From assembly GCF_024158145.1 (NCBI RefSeq), contig NZ_JAMYXM010000008.1, positions 1 through 64,000 of the forward strand: a DNA stretch of 64,000 nucleotides, read 5' to 3'. The notes below the pieces were generated by a model. The model saw nothing but the letters and a program-made list of their open reading frames with translations. It was not told the DNA's origin and made no database searches. The stretch comes from Notoacmeibacter sp. MSK16QG-6 (lineage in GTDB: Bacteria > Pseudomonadota > Alphaproteobacteria > Rhizobiales > Rhizobiaceae). A program made the translations under genes and the position numbers. This document shows positions 1-7,913 of this stretch, one piece after another (the stretch's first letter is position 1; each line of letters begins with the position of its first letter).

Positions 1-642
1 CGGATATCCGAAATTGACGTGATAGAGGATGGCGTGCGGCGTGGGACGAAACCCCTGGTTTTCGACCACGTCGTCGATCCGCACTGTCCGATCGTAGACT
101 CCGAGCTCGATGCGGCGGCGCAGCACGAGGTTCTCCGCGAACACCGCGCTTTGCCGGACCGTGGCTTCGGCCCAGATCACCGGCTCCTTAGCGGTCCAGT
201 CGATACCATATCCGCCAAGCGTTGCCCGCTGGCTCGAGATTCGGCCATGAAGCGGATGAACGACCTTGGTGCGATGCTTGTGTATGAAATGTTCCGCGCT
301 AGCCTGAAGGGGCGCGCCGTAATGGTCGAGCCCGCAGGTGAAGAGGAACCCGTCAAGGTTCCGGTAAAAGCCAAGTCCGTCTTCCGCGTCGACGGGATGC
401 GGCATTGGTAATCCGTTGGCACTGTTCCAGCCGATATTCATGCCGCGCCAGGTCAGGCTGGAAATGTCGAACCCCCGGTCGAGCGCGATTTCAAATCCAA
501 TCCCCCTGGCGTTTCTGACCATGAGCAAACGCTGGCCGCGGCCTGGGCCGTCTTCCACCTGCATGAGGCGAATATCCGCCAGTCCGCGGCCAGCGGCGGT
601 CCGCCGCCTCAGGTCAGCTGGAGGGAGGTCAGGATGATCCAT
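1..642 (-). CDS. DUF4432 family (aldose-1-epimerase-like) protein, C-terminus cut by window edge
   Basis: An open frame runs from an ATG at 642 to position 1 without a stop, giving the first 214 residues; the C-terminus lies outside the window. The product begins MDHPDLPPADLRRR and contains RGFDISSLTWRGMNIGW and, further on, FLFTCGLDHYGAP. These resemble the DUF4432 family, which has the galactose-mutarotase-like sugar-binding fold. The start overlaps the end of the upstream phosphatase gene by 14 bases, so it is probably co-translated as the last visible gene of the minus-strand operon. Family members sit in sugar or polyol catabolic operons, but their reactions are mostly unproven. I infer an epimerase or mutarotase role on the sugar or cyclitol moiety of the imported substrate. 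Family call is fairly firm, substrate unknown. Confidence 0.75.
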   Translation of the reverse strand, partial: MDHPDLPPADLRRRTAAGRGLADIRLMQVEDGPGRGQRLLMVRNARGIGFEIALDRGFDISSLTWRGMNIGWNSANGLPMPHPVDAEDGLGFYRNLDGFLFTCGLDHYGAPLQASAEHFIHKHRTKVVHPLHGRISSQRATLGGYGIDWTAKEPVIWAEATVRQSAVFAENLVLRRRIELGVYDRTVRIDDVVENQGFRPTPHAILYHVNFGYP

Positions 643-1489
643 GTGCATCCTGTCCGGTCATGATGGTCGTAGCCGTTTGAGCCACGCTTTGGAGAAGGGG
701 CTCAACCTTCGAAAGAAAGGCCTCGGTCCCGCAGGCGAAGCGCAGCTTGTCCTGCAGAGCGGTACGGTCCCAGTCGATCGTGTCCGATCCACCCAGGCTG
801 GCAAGGATCGGCAATCCGGCCATCACGTCCCAAGTGGAATCTCCGAGGGCGACGTAGCCATCCGTTTCGCCCATGGCCACTTCGACGATCGAGACCGCGG
901 AAGAGCCGTTGCAGCGGAAGGTGATGCGGAGCTCGTCGGAGATGAAACGGATCAGTTCCAACCGGTCTTCGGTGGCAATGGAAGGATGCACCCCGATACC
1001 CGTCGACCCTTGCGAGAGGTTGAAATTTGGCAGGGCGGGCATCGCCTTGCCATTCAGCCGCGCCGGGATCTCAACACCGCCTGCCAGCATCAGGTCGCGG
1101 GCGGGTGAGAAGATGACACCGAAGACCGGTCGGCGGGTTTCGAACAGGCCGATGGACACCGCCCAGTTCTGACCGCCGCGCACGAAATTAAACGTGCCGT
1201 CGATCGGATCGATGATCCAGGTTCGTCCGGAGGTGCCGGAAACATCGCCACCTTCTTCACCATACACCCCGTCTTCCGGAAACGCCTCCCGCAGGCGCTC
1301 GACGAGAAAGGCCTCGACCTCCCTGTCCGCTCGGGTCACCAGGTCGAGATGACCTTTTTCCTCAACCGGACTGCTGGCCGCCGACCGGAAATGGCTCAGG
1401 GCGATCTCTCCGGCTTGCCGGGCGATCGCCTCGATGCGCGCCACCATTTCGCTCTGGGGCGCCGTCGAGCCGTTCAGATCACTCGGCAT
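629..1489 (-). CDS. Inositol monophosphatase family phosphatase
   Basis: This 286-residue protein carries the metal-binding signatures of the Mg-dependent inositol monophosphatase/CysQ/SuhB superfamily: GEEGG at about residues 77-81, DPIDGTFNF at 94-102 and STWDVMAGLP near the C-terminus. Such enzymes hydrolyse phosphomonoesters such as inositol-1-phosphate, histidinol phosphate or 3'-phosphoadenosine compounds. The ATG at 1489 has a good AAGGAG ribosome site about 8 bases upstream. The gene lies between the ABC ATPase and the DUF4432 gene in the same operon as a glycerophosphodiesterase. A role in removing phosphate from the product of diester cleavage, for instance inositol or sugar phosphate, is my inference. 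A housekeeping SuhB function is less likely given the operon. Confidence 0.85.
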   Translation of the reverse strand: MPSDLNGSTAPQSEMVARIEAIARQAGEIALSHFRSAASSPVEEKGHLDLVTRADREVEAFLVERLREAFPEDGVYGEEGGDVSGTSGRTWIIDPIDGTFNFVRGGQNWAVSIGLFETRRPVFGVIFSPARDLMLAGGVEIPARLNGKAMPALPNFNLSQGSTGIGVHPSIATEDRLELIRFISDELRITFRCNGSSAVSIVEVAMGETDGYVALGDSTWDVMAGLPILASLGGSDTIDWDRTALQDKLRFACGTEAFLSKVEPLLQSVAQTATTIMTGQDAHGSS

Positions 1490-1593
1490 CGGGGTTTCTC
1501 CTTGGATACTTGTTTCACTATGCCGGTCCGCAAGCGGACCGAGCTGATGGTCTCAACGCGACGAACTCGTCGGGGAATGTGGCGACAGGCGCC

Positions 1594-2676
1594 TCACGCG
1601 ATGAGGTTGCCGTCTCCGTCGAAGCAAAGAACCCTGTCGGCCGGAAAACTGAGGGCCTGGTCCCCTTCAGCGGGAGGTTCCGCGCCTTCGGCGATCAGAT
1701 AGGTGACCTCACCCTGGCGCGACGACATGAAACCGAAGCTCCTGTCGCCGAGGTTTTCCTGGATCACCAGGCGGGCATCGTTGAGCTTCACATGAGGTGT
1801 CGCGCTGTCCGCGCCCTTGCCAAGGGCGCAATACTCAGGCCGAACGCCGATTTGAGCAGGATCGCGCTCAAGTTTCTTCGAAAGAACGATCTTGCTGCCG
1901 CCGATCGTAAGCGTCGTCTTCCCGCCTTTGCTCTCGGCCTTTTCGACCTTGAAGAAGTTCATCTTCGGGGTGCCGATAAAGCCGGCGACGAAGATGTTGG
2001 CGGGACGGTGATAAAGGTCGTGCGGCCTTCCGGCTTGTTCGATCCGCCCGGAGCGCAGGACGACCACCGTGTCGGCCAGTGTCATCGCCTCGGTCTGGTC
2101 GTGGGTCACATAGACCGCCGTCGTCTTCAGCTTTCGTTGCATTTCCGCGATCTCGAGCCGCAACCGCACGCGCAATTCGAGATCGAGGTTCGACAGCGGT
2201 TCGTCATAGAGTAGCACTTCGGGTTTGCGGATCATCGCGCGGCCCATGGCGACACGCTGGCGCTGGCCACCCGAGAGCTGGCGGGGGTATCGGTCGAGCA
2301 GATCCGTCAGTTCAAGAAAACCGGCGACTTCGGTGACGCGGTCCGCGATCTCGCTCTTTGGCAGCTTTGCCATGTTGAGCGGATAGCTCAGATTCCCGCG
2401 AACAGTTTTGTGCGGATAGAGGGCATAGCTTTGAAACACCATGGCGCAACCGCGCTCGGCAGGGGACACGTCATTGACGACCCGATCGTCGATGCGGATT
2501 TCGCCATCGGTCACGGCTTCCAATCCGGCGATCATGCGCAGGATCGTGGACTTGCCACAGCCAGACGGACCAAGCAGGACCGTGAAGCTGCCATCCGGGA
2601 TTTCCAGATCCAGTGCCGGTATGACCGTTACGGCGCCGAAGGATTTCTGAACGTGCTCGAGATGAATATCAGCCAT
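1594..2676 (-). CDS. ugpC: ABC transporter ATPase, UgpC/MalK type
   Basis: The 360-residue protein has Walker [10 protein letters not shown] (36-44), the LSGGQ signature (134-138), Walker B LLYDEP (155-160) and a C-terminal regulatory extension typical of the carbohydrate-uptake (CUT1) MalK/UgpC ATPases. It powers import through the two permeases of this operon. A longer frame extends upstream to 2796, but ATG 2676, starting [14 protein letters not shown], matches the family and overlaps the upstream phosphodiesterase stop by 8 bases. The family includes importers for glycerol-3-phosphate, glycerophosphodiesters, maltose and other sugars. The adjacent phosphodiesterase favours the Ugp type, so the symbol is a best fit rather than proven. 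Confidence 0.88.
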   Translation of the reverse strand: MADIHLEHVQKSFGAVTVIPALDLEIPDGSFTVLLGPSGCGKSTILRMIAGLEAVTDGEIRIDDRVVNDVSPAERGCAMVFQSYALYPHKTVRGNLSYPLNMAKLPKSEIADRVTEVAGFLELTDLLDRYPRQLSGGQRQRVAMGRAMIRKPEVLLYDEPLSNLDLELRVRLRLEIAEMQRKLKTTAVYVTHDQTEAMTLADTVVVLRSGRIEQAGRPHDLYHRPANIFVAGFIGTPKMNFFKVEKAESKGGKTTLTIGGSKIVLSKKLERDPAQIGVRPEYCALGKGADSATPHVKLNDARLVIQENLGDRSFGFMSSRQGEVTYLIAEGAEPPAEGDQALSFPADRVLCFDGDGNLIA

Positions 2677-3547
2677 GATCCGCTTCTCTTCTTGTCTGTT
2701 GAGGAGATGCGTCTCCTCCTCCATTGTTCTGAAACGGCCGTGAAACCGTGAGGCCGCAACTTGCGGCGAATTCGACCATCCACGCGACGTCGTCACAGAC
2801 CAGCATGTCGATCAGCCCGTCGCGCAAATAGCCTTCGAGATCTTTGTGATAGTCGGCGCCGTAGTCCCGGCGGAGCGCGAAGTGTTCGGGTCGCGGCACA
2901 TAGTGGCTCACGCCGACGCCGGCGCCGTGGAGGTTCTCGGCAATGTCAGGCGCGAACTGCGGATAGTCGGTGTTCATGACGTCCATTGACGCCGAACGGG
3001 CCGCTTCAGCCGGCTCCACGAGGCGGTGATAATTGATCCCCATCGTGCGAATGCCGGGCGCGACCTTCTTGATGTCACCCAGAACGACATAATCGAAGGA
3101 ACTGATCAGCACGCGTTCGAACATCCCGGCTTGCCTGAGGGAGCTTGCCACCTGTTCGAGATAGGCATCGTCATGGACCTTGTCCTTGATCTCGACGATG
3201 AGCCCCAATCCGAGATCGCGACAAAAGGCGAGCACATCCTCGACGGGTTCGATCGGCTGGCCTTCGATGGATTGTCCGGTGCGGGCTTTCGTGCGCGCCT
3301 TGGCAATCTCGCCACAGTCCAGTTGCGAGATCAGCCCGGTGCCGGTCGAGGCATTGTCGAGAATGTCGTCGTGAAAGACGACCAGCCGCCCGTCCCGTGT
3401 CATGCGCAGGTCGATTTCGCACAACGAGGCGCCAAGTTCGGCGGCACGGCGAAATGCCGGTCGGGTGTTCTCGTGACCGTCAACGATGTGGCCGCGATGA
3501 CCGCAGATTAGAATTTGACCGGAACGAGAGGGAAGAAGATCGAACAT
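2669..3547 (-). CDS. ugpQ: Glycerophosphodiester phosphodiesterase family protein
   Basis: This protein of about 292 residues has the GDPD TIM-barrel signature: GHRGH near residues 16-20 followed by HENT, then [11 protein letters not shown] (acidic metal ligands near 44-46) and VVFHDD (57-61). The family hydrolyses glycerophosphodiesters to glycerol-3-phosphate and an alcohol such as choline, ethanolamine or inositol. No signal peptide is evident, so it is probably cytoplasmic like UgpQ and acts on imported substrate. I chose ATG 3547 ([10 protein letters not shown]) with GAGG upstream; a GTG at 3571 would add eight residues. It lies between permease and ATPase genes, as in Ugp-type operons. 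One histidine replaces the usual catalytic-region sequence around HRG, but the core residues are present. Confidence 0.87.
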   Translation of the reverse strand: MFDLLPSRSGQILICGHRGHIVDGHENTRPAFRRAAELGASLCEIDLRMTRDGRLVVFHDDILDNASTGTGLISQLDCGEIAKARTKARTGQSIEGQPIEPVEDVLAFCRDLGLGLIVEIKDKVHDDAYLEQVASSLRQAGMFERVLISSFDYVVLGDIKKVAPGIRTMGINYHRLVEPAEAARSASMDVMNTDYPQFAPDIAENLHGAGVGVSHYVPRPEHFALRRDYGADYHKDLEGYLRDGLIDMLVCDDVAWMVEFAASCGLTVSRPFQNNGGGDASPQQTRREADHG

Positions 3548-3605
3548 TGAGAACCTCGGGTGAGCGGTCACCTGAATGACCGCGCCGCCGGATGGCGGAA
3601 ACGGG

Positions 3606-4427
3606 CTATTTCAGCCCGCTCCGCGCCAGACTGGCGATGAATTGCTTTTGGAGAACCAGGAAGATGATGATCATCGGCAGCGCCGCCATGACGCCGGCCG
3701 CCATCACAACGTTCCAGTCGGTGATGTAGGTGCCTCTGAGCAAGGCGAGGCCCGGCCCCAGGGTGAGCTTCTCGGCCGACCTGTTGACCACGATTGGCCA
3801 TAACAGGTCTTTCCACTCGAACAGGACCGCCAGGATCGCGAGCGAGATCACGCCGCTTCGCGCGACCGGGATGACGATCGTCGCGAGGATGCGCGGATGC
3901 GATGCACCGTCCATGCGGGCCGCTTCGATCAGTTCGCGCGGTACACCACGGAAGAACTGGTAGAGAAGAAACACGCCAAACACGTCGAACACCGACGGCA
4001 GTACAAGCGCGGTCAACGTGTTTGTCAGGCCCATCGACGCGATGATTGCGAAGTTCGGGATGACGAACACATCGCCTGGCACCATGAGCAGAGCCAGGAT
4101 GAGAACCATGATCACGCCGGTGCCCGGCACTTTGATGACCGCAAGGGCGTAGGCTGCCATCGAACAAACGACGATGGTGATGAACGACCGGCTGACCGAA
4201 ACGATGATGGTGTTCAACAGCAAAGTGAAGAACGGGATCCGGTTGAAGACCTCCTGAGTTCCCTCAAGGGTCGGCGGCGACGGTATGACATTTGGCGGCA
4301 CGAGGAGGGTCTGGGTTGTGGTCATCAGGCCCGTCGCGAACATCCAGGCGAACGGAAAGACGAGCACCAGCCCAACGGCAATTACGATCAGATAGGTCCA
4401 CCAGCTGACGCGATATTGGAGTTCCAT
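3606..4427 (-). CDS. ugpE: ABC sugar/glycerophosphodiester transporter permease, UgpE/MalG type
   Basis: The 273-residue product, starting MELQYRVSWWTYLIV, has about six hydrophobic spans and the permease EAA motif (ELIEAARMDGASHPRI) that contacts the ATPase. It is the MalG/UgpE-type second permease of a CUT1 importer. A much longer frame is open to 4991, but ATG 4427 overlaps the stop of the preceding permease in a TGATG arrangement and gives the normal family length. It is an inner-membrane protein partnering the products of 4427-5392, 5389-6651 and 1594-2676. Confidence 0.88.
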   Translation of the reverse strand: MELQYRVSWWTYLIVIAVGLVLVFPFAWMFATGLMTTTQTLLVPPNVIPSPPTLEGTQEVFNRIPFFTLLLNTIIVSVSRSFITIVVCSMAAYALAVIKVPGTGVIMVLILALLMVPGDVFVIPNFAIIASMGLTNTLTALVLPSVFDVFGVFLLYQFFRGVPRELIEAARMDGASHPRILATIVIPVARSGVISLAILAVLFEWKDLLWPIVVNRSAEKLTLGPGLALLRGTYITDWNVVMAAGVMAALPMIIIFLVLQKQFIASLARSGLK

Positions 4428-5392
4428 CAGCCGTCCTCCCCGTAGTGTACAAGCCTGCGCTGCATCCGCAGCAAGATGCCCGAGACAACCATGATGATGA
4501 GAAGCAGGAACAACGAGATCGCAGCCGCATATCCGCGCCCGCCGATCGTGACGAATCCGACATAGAAGTAATAATAGACCAGCGTGAACGCGTAATTCAG
4601 GGACACCGACTGGTCGATCGGGGGCACCAGAACATAGACGACATCGAAAAGCTTCAACGTGCCGATGGCCGTCGTGATGATCACGAAGAACAATGACGGC
4701 GAGAGCAACGGAAGCGTGATCGTGAAAAAGCGGTTGATCGGACCGGCGCCATCCAGCGTAGCTGCCTCGTAAAGGTCCGGAGAGATGTCCTGCATGCCGG
4801 CATAAAGAATGATCGTCGGCACGCTGAACGAAAGATAGATCACCAGAAGCGAGACGACCGTCGTGACGCCGGCAGAACTGCCAAGCCAACTGACCGGATC
4901 TCCGCCTATCGCCTGTATCGCGGCGTTGACGACGCCGTACTGGGTTTGAAACATCCACGCAAAAACAAGAATGAGCGCGGTCGGCAGACACACCGCGGGC
5001 AGGAAGACGATTGCCCGGAACACCGACTCGCCCCGGAAACGGTATTGCATAAGGACGGCGAGCAGCAGCGACACCACCACAACACCGGGAACCGCAATGG
5101 CGGCGAATTTCAACGTATTGCCGAGTGAAAGCCAGACCTGGCTGTCGGATATGAGCTTGCGATAATTATCCAGCCCGGTGAACTTCGGCGCGCCAAATGC
5201 GCCGGCATCCATGAAGGACAGCCAGACATTGTAGAAGAAGCCATAAAAGCGGAAGACCGCGAGCCCGCCGAGGAACGGCAGCAGCAGCAAATAACCGGCA
5301 ATCGCTTCACGTTGGGCGAGGGTGCGCCGCGCGAAGACGCGGCGCACACCTGTCAGAACGCCAGCCGGGTTTTTCCGACCGACTTGGTTCAT
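4427..5392 (-). CDS. ugpA: ABC sugar/glycerophosphodiester transporter permease, UgpA/MalF type
   Basis: A 321-residue membrane protein with about six transmembrane spans and an EAA loop (DLYEAATLDGAGPINRF). It fits the MalF/UgpA class of CUT1 importer permeases. Its start codon overlaps the stop of the solute-binding protein gene by four bases (ATGA), and its own stop overlaps the next permease start, so the transporter is encoded as a translationally coupled unit. The N-terminal arm (RRVFARRTLAQREAIAGYLLL) is cytoplasmic and basic. Substrate cannot be read from the permease alone. Confidence 0.88.
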   Translation of the reverse strand: MNQVGRKNPAGVLTGVRRVFARRTLAQREAIAGYLLLLPFLGGLAVFRFYGFFYNVWLSFMDAGAFGAPKFTGLDNYRKLISDSQVWLSLGNTLKFAAIAVPGVVVVSLLLAVLMQYRFRGESVFRAIVFLPAVCLPTALILVFAWMFQTQYGVVNAAIQAIGGDPVSWLGSSAGVTTVVSLLVIYLSFSVPTIILYAGMQDISPDLYEAATLDGAGPINRFFTITLPLLSPSLFFVIITTAIGTLKLFDVVYVLVPPIDQSVSLNYAFTLVYYYFYVGFVTIGGRGYAAAISLFLLLIIMVVSGILLRMQRRLVHYGEDG

Positions 5393-6651
5393 TGAGCGAG
5401 CGCCTCTGTGACCAGTTCGTCGATCCGCGCCGCGGCGTCTTCAGCCGATATGTCGCCGGCATAGAAGTCGTTCATGACCGAGCTGTTGATCTGCTGCTGG
5501 GGCGGGATCACCTTCGGATAGGCCGTCGTCGTGCGCGGGTAGGGCTGCTGTGCGGCAAGCGCGTCTTCCAGTCCGACCAGCGCGCTGTTCGCCTCCACGA
5601 ATGCGGCCAAAGCCTCAGGCGCGGCGTTCGCGGGAAGGCCGGCGCCGCCTTGAGCATGAAGGACCGCACCCTCATCGGAGGTCAGGAACTTGATGAGCTC
5701 CCAGGCCTCATCCTTGTGATCGGAATTGGCATTCATCACATAGGACAGGCCATTGGTGTCCGTCATCCAGGCGCCGTTGGCAGCCGGCAGATGCAGCACG
5801 TGGAAAGTGCCTTCCGGGACATCGGCCTTGGACAGAAGGCTGAGGTTCCATGATGGAATTTCCGCGATCGCCACAGTGCCGGAAATCAGCGCGCTGACCG
5901 GATTGAGATCGGCGGAATCGGCCACCTTTGTGATCAGACCCTGATCCTGAAGGTCCCGCATCATGTTGAGGGCCTTCACGCCCTCTTCGGACGACATGTT
6001 GCCCTTGCCATCCTTGATCACCGTGCCGCCCAGCGAATGCACGAGGCTCGCAACGCCATTGTTCCAGTTGTAGTAGACGTAAAGCGGGATGTCGGCGCCA
6101 TCGGTCTGCTTGGCTTTGACGTCCTCGGCGATGCGGACCATGTCGTCCCAGGTCCAGTCGGCTGTCGGCGGCGTCACACCTAGCTCTTCGAAGACATTGG
6201 CATTGTAGACCATGGTCCAGGCGTCGAAATCCTTGGGCATGCCGTACTGCTTGCCGTCGATGTTGTAGAGCCCGGCGATCGTCTGATTGTAGCCGTCAAG
6301 AGACACGCCATCGCGGGCAATATACTCGTCGAGCGGCTCCAATGCGCCGCCGGCGACGTAGAAGGAGGCTCGCGAGCTCTGCCACATCACATCGGGCCCC
6401 TCGCCAGCGCCCAGAGCCGCGTCGAGCTTGGTGTAATACTGGTCAGAGGGCACCTGCTCGAGGGTAACCTTGATATCCGGGTTGGCGGCTTCGAAGGCAT
6501 CGACGGCCAGTTGCACGCCCTCTCTTTGTGCCGGATCCCATATCACGAGGTTCAGGTTCACTTCCTGTGCCAGTGCAGCGCTTGCACCAAGTCCGGCCGT
6601 CAGCGCGACAGCCGTGCCTATGAGGAATTTTCTGCGTTCAATTGTGAGCAT
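5389..6651 (-). CDS. ugpB: ABC transporter extracellular solute-binding protein, family 1
   Basis: The 420-residue protein starts MLTIERRKFLIGTAVALTAG and has a cleavable signal ending near ALAQE. The paired arginines before FLIG are compatible with a Tat signal, though a Sec signal is also possible. The mature part (NLVIWDPAQREGVQLAVDAF, GEGPDVMWQSSRASF) fits family 1 extracellular solute-binding proteins that bind sugars, glycerol-3-phosphate or related compounds in the periplasm. It is followed by the two permeases with 4-base overlaps, and preceded, 59 bases away, by the DeoR-type regulator gene. The phosphodiesterase and phosphatase in the operon suggest an organophosphate ligand; the protein sequence alone does not prove it. 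Confidence 0.87.
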   Translation of the reverse strand: MLTIERRKFLIGTAVALTAGLGASAALAQEVNLNLVIWDPAQREGVQLAVDAFEAANPDIKVTLEQVPSDQYYTKLDAALGAGEGPDVMWQSSRASFYVAGGALEPLDEYIARDGVSLDGYNQTIAGLYNIDGKQYGMPKDFDAWTMVYNANVFEELGVTPPTADWTWDDMVRIAEDVKAKQTDGADIPLYVYYNWNNGVASLVHSLGGTVIKDGKGNMSSEEGVKALNMMRDLQDQGLITKVADSADLNPVSALISGTVAIAEIPSWNLSLLSKADVPEGTFHVLHLPAANGAWMTDTNGLSYVMNANSDHKDEAWELIKFLTSDEGAVLHAQGGAGLPANAAPEALAAFVEANSALVGLEDALAAQQPYPRTTTAYPKVIPPQQQINSSVMNDFYAGDISAEDAAARIDELVTEALAQ

Positions 6652-6710
6652 TTCGGTTTCTCCCTGTGTTGCCCAGTTTGCTGGTGACGATTGGCGAAGG
6701 CCGTCGATCG

Positions 6711-7535
6711 CTAGTTTGCGATGACGAATTTCCTCCGCAGTTTTTCGGGAACCGTGTCGATGATGCTCTTGGCGCCGGCGTCGGTGACGACGACCCCCAC
6801 ATCCGCAAGTTTTGCGGCAACCGAAAAGCTGGATTTCGTGAACTTCGAATGGTCCGCCACGACGATGACCTGGCCGGACACCTCGATCATCGCCTGTTGC
6901 ACGCTCGCGTTGACGGGCGAGCCGGTGAAGATCAGACCGCGGTCTAGGTCGATCGAGGCTGCGTTGAGAATGAGCTTGTCGACATTGAACTGTCGGATGA
7001 AATTCTCCGCCAGCGGCCCCCGGAACGACCGGTTGATCGCGGCATATTCGCCGCCCACCGAAAACACAGTGTTTGAATCTTCGCGGGTCAGCTCGGCAAC
7101 GATGTCGGCACCGTTCGAAATGAAGGTGAGGCCGGTCCGACCCGACATCCGACCCGACAGTTTTTTCGCTACCTCGAGAACCGTGGTGCCGGCATCAAGA
7201 AGCACGGTGTCGCCGTCGGCGATCATCGCGGCAGCCGCTTCTGCGATTACTTTCTTCTCCGGCAGATGGGAGATAGCCCGGTCCGCATTCGCGGGATCCA
7301 GCGCAACCTGATTGACCGCGACGGCGCCACCATGGGTCCGGCGAAGGCGACCCGCATCTTCAAGGTCGCCAAGATCCCGACGGACGGTGGCAACCGATAC
7401 GTCGAGCCGCTCGGTCAGCGTGCGAATGTCCACGAAGAGTTCTTCGTTCAACAACTCGACGATCTTGTCCTGACGGGATTCGGTCGTGTGAAGCAATGTC
7501 TTCCTCCCAAGCTTCAAATGACGTATATCGCTCAT
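6711..7535 (-). CDS. DeoR/GlpR family transcriptional regulator
   Basis: The 274-residue protein has an N-terminal winged helix (RQDKIVELLNEELFVDIRTL then VSVATVRRDLGDLEDAGRLR, about residues 21-62) and a C-terminal DeoR sensor domain (DGDTVLLDAGTTVLEVAKKL). DeoR-type repressors respond to phosphorylated sugar intermediates; GlpR responds to glycerol-3-phosphate. It is the first gene of the minus-strand transport operon. A half-site TATATCGCTCA at 7524-7534 overlaps its start codon and matches half of the palindrome at 7671-7686, suggesting autoregulation plus control of the divergent phosphate genes. The start at 7535 is the first in frame and gives the usual family length. Confidence 0.87.
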   Translation of the reverse strand: MSDIRHLKLGRKTLLHTTESRQDKIVELLNEELFVDIRTLTERLDVSVATVRRDLGDLEDAGRLRRTHGGAVAVNQVALDPANADRAISHLPEKKVIAEAAAAMIADGDTVLLDAGTTVLEVAKKLSGRMSGRTGLTFISNGADIVAELTREDSNTVFSVGGEYAAINRSFRGPLAENFIRQFNVDKLILNAASIDLDRGLIFTGSPVNASVQQAMIEVSGQVIVVADHSKFTKSSFSVAAKLADVGVVVTDAGAKSIIDTVPEKLRRKFVIAN

Positions 7536-7620
7536 AGCGAGCGAAATGCATCAGAGTCAAGTGAACAATGCATGACAGTTTTATGACTGTTTTACAGCGA
7601 CTTGGGGCATAGACGTCGGG

Positions 7621-7650
7621 ATTGAGCAAATATTATGCAGGTTGCTCAAT
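7621..7650. promoter_or_regulatory. Inverted repeat ATTGAGCAA / TTGCTCAAT, operator candidate
   Basis: A perfect 9-base inverted repeat: ATTGAGCAA at 7621-7629 and TTGCTCAAT at 7642-7650, 12 bases apart. It shares the TGAGC/GCTCA core with the palindrome at 7671-7686 and the half-site at 7524-7534. Binding by the adjacent DeoR-type protein is inferred. Confidence 0.6.
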
Positions 7651-7670
7651 GGCTTAGTGTCTTGAATATT

Positions 7671-7686
7671 TGAGCGATATCGCTCA
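7671..7686. promoter_or_regulatory. Perfect 16-base palindrome TGAGCGATATCGCTCA, operator candidate
   Basis: The sequence is identical to its own reverse complement. Its right half, ATATCGCTCA, recurs at 7525-7534 across the start codon of the DeoR-type gene. The palindrome lies 228 bases upstream of the phosphate transporter start, so one repressor could control both directions. Confidence 0.65.
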
Positions 7687-7913
7687 ATCTATAGGCTGAA
7701 AGGCGAGTGGAGGAGAGGCGAAGAAATGAGACGTCCGGACGGCGCATCCCGCTTTGCGAGGCGAGACAGTCATGTTTGCCGCGGCCAACGGGCGCACCGG
7801 CTCAACACGCTGGCGACCACCTGGCTGCGGGACGGCGCGGCCAGGGCACCGGTGGGCGTGCGATCCTCCCCGCACGTCCACCGGTCACCTTCCAAGAGAA
7901 GGGCGGTTCTTGC

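Larger units (their letters stand above)
7536..7913. promoter_or_regulatory. Divergent regulatory region between the Ugp-like operon and the phosphate-transport genes
   Basis: This 378-base stretch has no convincing gene. It separates the DeoR-led operon on the minus strand from the Na/Pi transporter on the plus strand. Its left half (about 7,550-7,690) is AT-richer than its surroundings and holds the operator candidates listed separately. An upstream extension of the transporter frame to 7707 is open but low in protein character, so I treat it as leader. Confidence 0.6.

Noticed and set aside
1594-2796. Longer frame for the ABC ATPase with a 40-residue N-terminal extension
   Set aside because: The extension overlaps the phosphodiesterase gene and is unlike any MalK/UgpC N-terminus; ATG 2676 fits the family.
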